From Macrobrachium rosenbergii (lineage: Eukaryota > Arthropoda > Malacostraca > Decapoda > Palaemonidae): a DNA stretch of 64,000 bases. The stretch lies in the NCBI RefSeq assembly GCF_040412425.1, contig NC_089784.1:39685570-39749569 (forward strand). The letters are read 5' to 3'. The notes under the pieces were generated by a model, which saw nothing but the letters and a program-made list of their open reading frames with translations, was not told the DNA's origin and ran no database searches. Below, piece after piece: positions 56,230 to 64,000 of this stretch; positions within the stretch are counted from its first letter, which is position 1; each line of letters begins with the position of its first letter. The position numbers and the translations under genes were made by a program.

Positions 56230-57650
56230 ATGAGGATGTGTTAGCAGTGCAAAAGTTCCACTGAAGGAAAGGCATTGCCTCTAGGCTGTGCAGTATAGGC
56301 ACAGATGAGTGAATAATGAGGGGCCCTGCAAGCAGTTGCATGGAATGGAAATGGCACTCTGAACTGAGTAGAGTGTAACAAAATAAGGAAGTGGGCTTTA
56401 GAAGGTTCCACTGGAAAGGAAGTGGCCCTTAGGAATGGTGACACTTGGAATGGGAATGCTCCCTTGTGATAAGGATGGCACAGGAATGAGTGCATGGTGG
56501 TTTTGAAGAACATTAAGCTGGTTCTGCAGGGCGGAAATTGTTGGCACAGGGCCAGATGCTAGTTGCAGTAATTCAGGCAAGAGCCTACGAAGACTGTGGG
56601 AGGTGCCTCTATGGTAAAGGTGGCACTGGGAGCAGTCATTAGAAGTGACAATGCCAGCCCCATGGACACAGTGGTAACACGTGGGAGTGAGCTGTGGGAA
56701 GGACACGCTAGGTGGTTGGGACTCACGGACACAATGGTAACACGTGGTTCAAGGCGAGTTCTGAAGAACTAGTGGGTTGTTCAAAGAACAATGGATAACA
56801 TGCACATGGATGATACCGGCAATAGTGCAGAGGTTATGGGTTCCAAAGAACAGAGATATGACAAACTATGAGAATTACACACAGGTGTGGTTGAGTTAAG
56901 GAGAACTGTATAATTGGAGGCACCAAGGTGCAATCAATGGGTTTGCAAAGGCCCAAAATGTGCAGACTGGTTCACAAGGAATGGTGGACTGTTACAAAGA
57001 ACAGTTGGCTTTGTTCATGAGGAACTGTTAAGCTTAACTTGTCCACAGACACAGTGGTAACACATGGAGCAGAGGTGTTGTTCAATTAGAACAAAGTGGG
57101 CCATGCAAGCCAATTGCACAGGGATGAAAGTGGCACTCTGCTCTGGGCAGAGTGAGACCGTTCAAGCTAATTACATGGGATGAGAGTAGCACTCTCGATG
57201 GAAGTGTCCATGAGGATGGGTGACACTAGTGGCTGGAATGGCCCCTTTGGTAAAGTGGCACTGTTGATGGGTGTGCTGGGCAAGGCTACACTCGATGTGA
57301 GCAGTCCTGAGAGGTGAGAGTGATAGCACTCACGGACACAAAGGTAAAACGTGGTGCAATTGTGATGGGGACACTGAGTTGTTGGCACTGAGGGCCTGGC
57401 AGTACAGGTACTGAGTTGCGATGGCACTGATGTGCAGGGGAGTTCCAGAGAACTACACCGTGATGGGCCATACAATCAATTGCACAGAAAGAAATGGCAC
57501 TCTGCATGAAGCAGAGGGCACGCTATATATGGAAGCAAAAGTGGAGACACCAAAGATGGGTTACTCGTGGGCAGTGCACCGCAGTTCGGTAGCACTGGAA
57601 GGGGAAATCCCTAGATTTTTTGTTGGCATGTGTTGGCTGTGAATTCCGGA
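56230..57650 (-). repeat. Internally repetitive 5' interior of element B
   Basis: The motif GGACACARWGGTAAMACGTGG recurs at 56664-56684, 56727-56747, 57047-57067 and 57334-57354. Longer blocks such as gggccatgcaagccaattgc followed by ggcactctg recur at about 56320, 57107 and 57460. The arrangement suggests old duplications of a few hundred bases. Minus-strand frames here include scattered Cys/His pairs (CYHCVHGAG) but no consistent domain. Confidence 0.7.
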
Positions 57651-59278
57651 GAACTAAAAGGTTGGTGCTCCGTGGTATCCCTGTCCGCAGGCCCTTTGGT
57701 AAGCAGTGTTCGTCATTACATGCTCGGTTGCTGCACTTGATGTGCTGGTTGCTTGTGGTTCTTACACAAGTCTTGTGAATGCCCCTGGCACTTGAAATGG
57801 CTTTTTCTTTCTTGAAAGAAATGATTGAGTAACTGCTCAGTACCTTAAAGACATGAGAGTAAGCAGTGTGGGCAACACACAAAAAGAAAATAAAATTAGC
57901 ACAATAAGCATAATGGTAATTAAGTACTGGCTACTAATGAGTTTGTAAATTTCCCAATTTGGATATATATATGCATGAGACTGGAAAATCCCAGTAAAAT
58001 GGCTGTCTCATACATTAAATGGGTTTGCTTTACTCAAAGCAATAATCAGATTAACTTTCCAAGGTGTAGCTGAAAATCAACTCTTGCTGGACAGTGGGTT
58101 TATATATGACATGATTCCAGAGATTGATTTCTGACATGTAAATTTGCATTTGTTGACTAGAAGTACTTGATTATTGTAAAGCAATGGTTGTATTTGGTAT
58201 TGAGTAATATATAACCAAATCTTAACTAATCATGCTTCCCATAGTTCGGGTAAAAGAATGCCACATTGGTTAGAGATATTGAAAATCCTCTCTCGAATGA
58301 AATGAGATGATGTAACATAAGAATGAATACGTGAGTTTGTATTCTTTACGAATGAAGAATCACTAGGCTCCCAAATTAAGATAATAAAGGTGTGTTTTCT
58401 TTTCACGCTTAAGTGAAAGACTCTTGTAACAGTGATGGCAATTAACTTGTGCAAATATACAAAGTAGTAGCGCGTACTATGAATGAAATGACAGCACAAC
58501 GGTGCATTTGACAGATGACAGCTACTCCAAGATGGCTGTTTTTTTTTGACAATTCATGGTTATTCACATGGGGTTGAATGACTGATCACCTGCCAGCCCT
58601 GCGTATGAACAGGCATATGCACACACTCACTAAGTTCTTCTTTCTATTTATGAGAAACAAATTTACACATGCAGTTCTATTCTGTGCAAACAGATGTTAC
58701 TTTCTATGAATGAAGAATTTTGAAAAAAAAAAGGTGAACGAGTTGGGAGGCGAAGCATAGCGAGACTGTTGTCTGATGTTATGGTAGAGGTTGCCAACGA
58801 GGGAATTCCTATCCTATGCTTCATGGCTATGAAATTACACAGCCCTAATCGAAGAGAAATTGTGCACTTTCCTCTCGATATACATGCACTGAGCTCACCT
58901 AGCTAATTTCTACTACTACCAATTACAGTTAACTAATTTTTTGCTACTACCTATCACGGCTAGCTTATTTCTGCTTCATGTGATGCACTAATTAGATTTG
59001 CTAACACTTCCCTATGTCTCTCCTCTTAAATGCTTCACTGCTTGCTTTTTAAACTGTAACATGAATTAATTGTTAACTCACTACCTATCACACATCCGAT
59101 AAACAAATTAAGCACTCTGGTTCGAAAACCATGTTACCTTCCATTCCTGGTTCCAGATTATCTTTCGAAGATTTATGAGCAGGTTTGTTTCAGTTGCTAA
59201 AGGTGGGGGTGATTTTACTTGAATTTTTACATTAAATCTAATTCCCATTAATTAGCAATATACTGGCAAAGTCACCAA
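57651..59278 (-). mobile_element. 5' interior of element B, no gene seen
   Basis: Between the repetitive part and the right LTR no coding frame is recognised. Next to the LTR the minus strand reads ATTGGTGACTTTGCC, which is where a primer-binding site should be; I cannot assign a tRNA to it. Confidence 0.5.
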
Positions 59279-60462
59279 TTTTATGGATTAATGAGGGGGT
59301 GACTGCGTTTTTCTTTTCTCTAATAATCTTAGCCTTCAAGAACCCCTTGTAAGACCACAAACAGAATAATTGAAAGAACAGTTAATAATTGGAAGGTCAC
59401 CAAGTGAGAATATGTTTCTTAACCCTGGTTTATTTTACTCACGCAACATGGTAAATTTAACAGTGGAAATGATGGAAAAACCTCACTAAAATAAACAGAT
59501 GGAAAAAGGGCACAACAGCAATTCACTGAGCGGATAAATAACGCATCTTTTGTAGATGTAAATGGCCACTTGCAGGTGGTCCGTAAGTGACTAGGCAATG
59601 CAATTATATCAGCCTCGGTATGGGCAGATTCTTCAGGCAATTGGAAACAAGTAGGAATGGATATGTAGGTAACTTGCACTGATAACACTCCTGGAAGTGA
59701 AATAATTCCAGATAAGACCACTGACGAAGTACTGTCTCTCTAAAAATGAGTTAATGCACAAATTGGAGGATATTGCCTTACTCTACTCACTTCTTGGCAA
59801 GGGGTATGAGTTACTTTATGCACTGTTCAAAGGATTACAAACTCGATATAACAAGTTTGCTGTTTGAGTCGAAGGGTGAGTGGTGGAATGCAAGAGAGAG
59901 ATGATAAAAAGCGAGTCAAAGAAAAAGTACACTGGCTAACTATTTCCCTTCCGGGGATATACCGTGTTTGCTTCCTGGTACTGTTTGCACACATGATTCT
60001 CAGTTGACGAGATCAAAGCTTCTCTTGGGCAGCATCTGGCAATGGGGCCATGATAGATCCAGTGGGAGTGAGAATGAGTTCCCCCCTGCCCACAGTTCAA
60101 TACTCAGATGGATAGAGATTCGTTGTGGTGACGAGAGGACTAACTAATGATGCAGGGCGCTGGATCCTTATAAGGCCTCGTATGTTGCTTGGAGCCTGGC
60201 TTCTAGCAATGTCACTGGTGATACCCTGTGGATTGGAGAAATGGTCTTGGGCCAGTAACGTGAGGAAAAAGCAGTGGGAGTTTAATTAAATTTTAGGATC
60301 TAGACAGAGGAAACAGCGACCTTCTCCAGGTGTTTTCCCTGGAGAGGCATCATGGGCCACTCTAAATCCTACTCTGCCACTCCAACCCTTGTGGGTCTAC
60401 CTACACCCCTAGTGTCTGGTATTTTCCCCTAAACTCTATAGGTTAACAACCCAGGGGCGTAA
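59279..60462 (-). repeat. Right (5') LTR of element B
   Basis: Aligns with 51919-53080 almost throughout: ttatggattaatgagggggt at the left end, then gtaagaccacaaacagaata, ggtaaatttaacagtgg, and caacccttgtgggtctacct and ccaggggcg at the right end. The terminal bases have mutated (TT for TG on the left). About 60 bases near 59960-60020 have no match in the other LTR. Confidence 0.82.
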
Positions 60463-60465
60463 AAT

Positions 60466-60600
<135 letters not shown>

Positions 60601-60619
60601 TACATTTATAATTTCCTTA

Positions 60620-61900
60620 TTGTAACATTTCTCTGACTCCTAGTATTCTTCTTAAAGCTTTTATTTTCAAAGCGACAAAATCTTTTGATATAGTTTCACT
60701 GCCATACGTATCCTTATAAAAATATAGATCATATTAGACTCATGTATAATCTTACTTTCATATGCAGTTTCAGTCTACTTGATTTCCAACTGTTATTCAG
60801 CCCGCCTATCATTTCATCCCTTTTTGTCTCTTAGTAAAATTCCAACTCCAGAGAACCTGTATTAGATATCGTTGCTCCTAAATATCATAAAGACACGCTT
60901 GTTAACCATTTCTCCATCTATTGTTATTTCATCTCATTATGCATATTCATTCTTCATTTTTGTCTTTCTTGGGTTTATCCTGTTCCCTCTCTAAGATCTG
61001 TGGTACATTCTATCAAACAACCTTTGTAAACCTCATAACGGCGTCGTTTCTGTAATCCAAGTCTATTAACACTTTATTGTCACTCCAGCCTAAACTTCTT
61101 TCACCTCTATCCATTTTTTGAAAATAAATTCCATGAGAAGAACAAACAGCCAAGGTGACAATATTTCCCTGTGTTACCCGACTGCATACTGCAAATATGC
61201 TTTAAAAATCCATCAACATTAGATTTATATGTTGAGCGGGAACACCATAGTGACTAAGACCTTCCATCATATTGGTCTGTGGACGCTATCAAACGCCTTC
61301 TCTTAATCAACACAAGACATCAGGAGGTAATTTTTAAATTCCATACACTGCTGGCAGCGCAGTGTCTTTTTTGGGGGGCATTATAATTTCTTTTTTATGC
61401 TTTTCATCCATGGATGTCTCATTATTCATTCTGTGGTCTACCCTAACAATAATGCCACTCCCTGAATACATGAAACTGTCAGCATTATCTTAGTTTTTCC
61501 AAAATTTATATTCTCTCTTATCTCTACCTGAAGTTTGTTTAACTATGTGGAATTCTCATATCTCTTTCAGTATTTCATCTATAATTTCTGAATTTCTTAA
61601 TAAAATTCATCCCTTATTTGCTTGGAGAGTTCAGTAATTAGTGTATTGTATGCCATATTAATAATATTGGTATGTTTTAGGTAAAATCTTGCAGATAGTA
61701 ATCTACTGCTTACATCTTTCTAGTCAGTCAATACCTTTAGTGTTAAGATCAAATCTACTCCTCTACTAATTCTATCTTCTCTCCTGAATAGATATACCCA
61801 TTACCCGCTGCCAATCTGTTTCCCTATTCCTCTGCACCGTGATGCACCAACCTTTAAGATTTCCATTATTTATCTGTTGAATATTTTTTCTATCTGTCCC
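60620..61900 (-). pseudogene. LINE RT C-terminal fragment, degenerate
   Basis: Broken minus-strand frames show YLGATISNTGSLELEF near 60830-60890 and RLKLHMKVRLYMSLIY near 60750, followed by RMAVKLYQK. This matches the F-K-Y-L-G-x-x-I-S segment after the RT palm of non-LTR retrotransposons, followed by the K-x-x-x-Y helix. Further upstream only scraps such as INRFYDYEK-like sequence can be guessed. Its wording differs from the LINE scraps at 4497 and 47330, so it is a different, RTE-like family. Confidence 0.6.
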
Positions 61901-63003
61901 ACGTCTCCTAGTTGACACGGAGTTCTTACATTACAGTTTCCTTCTTCTCCAGTTTATCATTTTTTAAGAGTCAGGAGTCTCTTAGCACCATAATTTGCAT
62001 AGGACTTGGTTCATTTATAAATTCTGTCTCACCGTTCATGTAGCAGAATTCGTGGAGGATTTATGGGTTAAATGCACTAAAGAATAGTAAGTTCTTTGCA
62101 GTGCTCGGTTCCTTGGTGGTTAAGACCAGTTACCCGTGCCGTTCGTTACCTGTTGGTTTTTACCCATAGTCATCGGTCTGGCATACAGAGTTGACATCGA
62201 GAATAAAAATCTCTCAACGCCTTAATTCCATTCATCATCCTGCTGCCAATAATGTCTGGTGCTTATTATGAACAAGGACTCGGTTTTCAACGGAAGAATT
62301 AGCGTTTAAGTAAAGAGATGTCAATTCACAAGGCAGCTGGTGTTAGTCCTTTGAACTCACTACCCAAATCTAGGTAGTACAACCAGCTGAGCCAGCTTGA
62401 CCTCATGCTCAATAAAGGGGAGAGACGCAACTCACTGAAGGTATTACATAACATTCTTAGATGAAGATTAACGTTCGACCGTATATTTGCTAGTGTGCCT
62501 GAGTACGGGTAAACCTTTATGCTCTATCTGTGAGTGCCGATGAGTCTCTCATCGCGCAAACTTGTAGGGTCTTTACTTGTGAGTGTTATGTCTGCCCGCG
62601 TACGCACTTTATTGTTATAAATATGTATCTGTCTGCCTAGCTGTGTGTACTTTTTTGCTATATTTCATATGTGTGTTTCTCTATGTATAGCTGACAACGT
62701 CTACTCTTTTGTGTTAAACCTTTAATGCAAAATAGTGAATGTTGCTTCTGGGTACCCGGACTCCATCAGGTCGATGGTGAAGGAACTATTTCATTATACG
62801 ACGTCGTAGGAAACCAGTTATTGAAAATCAAGTGATTCAAGACAAATGATTTTCTTCTAGAAAAGGCTGTCATAAGAAAAGATAATTATCACCAAGTGTA
62901 TTCATTTTTTAGTGTAAGCTTACCAGAGCATGATTCTAAGATAGTAATTATATTATGCAAGGCATATTTGCATATTGTATCCTAAACTGGTCATATCAGT
63001 TCG

Positions 63004-63006
<3 letters not shown>
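61901..63006. other. Intergenic, no gene seen
   Basis: Unique-looking sequence. A stretch at 62290-62400 (ggcagctggtgttagtcctt, then ggtagtacaaccagctgag) contains short inverted matches but no defined repeat. Confidence 0.5.
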
Positions 63007-63262
<256 letters not shown>

Positions 63263-63327
63263 AAGAACATTGAAAGTCTAATAGGCTTATGTAGCTCCTA
63301 TCCATAGATTATTTCTTGCATCTAATA

Positions 63328-63408
63328 TCTCTCTCTCTCCTCCTCCTCCTCCTCCTCCTCCTCCTCCTCCTCCTCCTCCTCCTCCTCCTCCTCCTCCTCC
63401 TCCTCTTC
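63328..63408. repeat. (CT)n(CCT)n microsatellite
   Basis: A short CT run leads into about 23 CCT units. Confidence 0.95.
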
Positions 63409-64000
63409 ATTTACTTCTCCTTGATGATTTTCAGCTTGGTAACCTCCCCATTTACGACGGGGCCGCTTTCATGACATGGCGAGAGCGAAAAGAATTCCCT
63501 TTTGCTCAGCACTGACCTTCTCTACTAAACTGGAGGTATCACGACAACGACCTTATGATTATAACTTTATGGGATACTTTTGCTTTGACCTGAGGGAGTA
63601 TTTTTATTTGGTTATTTATCTGTTCCCTTATTTATTTATTTCACTTTCCCATTTGACCTTAACTGACCGGATTATTTTTTCAAAAATGTAGTCCGTTTTT
63701 CTTGAGCATATCAGTAAACCTCGAAAGTATCTTGTTACCTCCATTAATATAATCATAAAAGGCTCCGTTTACAAGAAAGTCGAATTTTCAAGTCAAATGG
63801 CCTCCTGACATAAAGGTGTTATTTAAGTTCTGTTGTTAGTCTTTGAACCTCGAGCAAATTCTGTTATTTACAAAAGAGTGGCAGATTCAAGTACCTTGAC
63901 TAAAGTTAAATTGTGTTTTTATTAGCTCATGTATCCTCGCTTATGTTGGTTCTAATTCCATCAGTAATTTATGGATAATGTTCATTACCTATAAGAATTT
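63409..64000. other. Intergenic, no feature seen
   Basis: A 71-residue plus-strand frame (63476-63691) has no recognisable domain. No repeat seen. Confidence 0.5.

Overview
The window reads as decapod crustacean nuclear DNA, most likely from a penaeid-type shrimp genome. The reasons are: short arthropod cuticle-protein genes of the RR-1 chitin-binding type with a tiny three-codon first exon; a very high load of dinucleotide microsatellites, chiefly (AT)n, (AC/GT)n and (AG/CT)n; and debris of Penelope-like, Ty3/gypsy and non-LTR retroelements plus tRNA-derived SINE-like repeats. No species can be fixed without a database search. There is no bacterial or phage signal, no CRISPR array and no convincing canonical tRNA or rRNA gene.

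Only three host gene loci can be supported, all RR-1 cuticle proteins. Gene 1 (+, exons 705-988 and 1306-1555) lacks an identifiable first exon. Gene 2 (-, exons 18698-18706, 17806-18092 and 17166-17427) is complete, from TATA box to polyadenylation signal. Gene 3 (-, 26857-28328) is a close duplicate of gene 2, sharing introns, promoter module and 3' flank, but it carries a net 2-base deletion in exon 2 that shifts the frame before the chitin-binding domain. The three products, if made, would be secreted structural proteins of the exoskeleton.

The rest is intergenic. 2.8-10 kb is a transposon graveyard: a LINE fragment, a Penelope endonuclease end, a truncated gypsy element fused to an inverted Penelope fragment, and a SINE. 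10-17 kb holds an AT array and a 545-bp near-perfect palindrome. 18.8-26.6 kb is mostly featureless apart from a second SINE copy and microsatellites. 29.8-32.4 kb is a decayed LINE with recognisable endonuclease and partial RT. 36.4-38.7 kb holds an (AT)-linked repeat and a diverged tandem array with a period of about 53 bp. 39-51 kb is mostly empty with microsatellites and small LINE and Penelope scraps. 51.9-60.5 kb is an 8.5-kb LTR element that sits inside an (AT)n array, has gag-protease-like remnants but no visible RT or integrase, and is itself interrupted by a hAT-like MITE with perfect 8-bp target-site duplications. 60.6-61.9 kb is another LINE fragment, followed by microsatellites.

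The most unusual observations are the MITE that carries its own (AT)n array, the large palindrome, the 53-bp array, the in-frame Penelope/gypsy chimera, the consistent polarity of compound microsatellites, and the frameshifted cuticle-gene duplicate. I saw no evidence for a new multi-gene biological system. All coordinates were read by eye, so repeat boundaries are good to about 10-30 bases.
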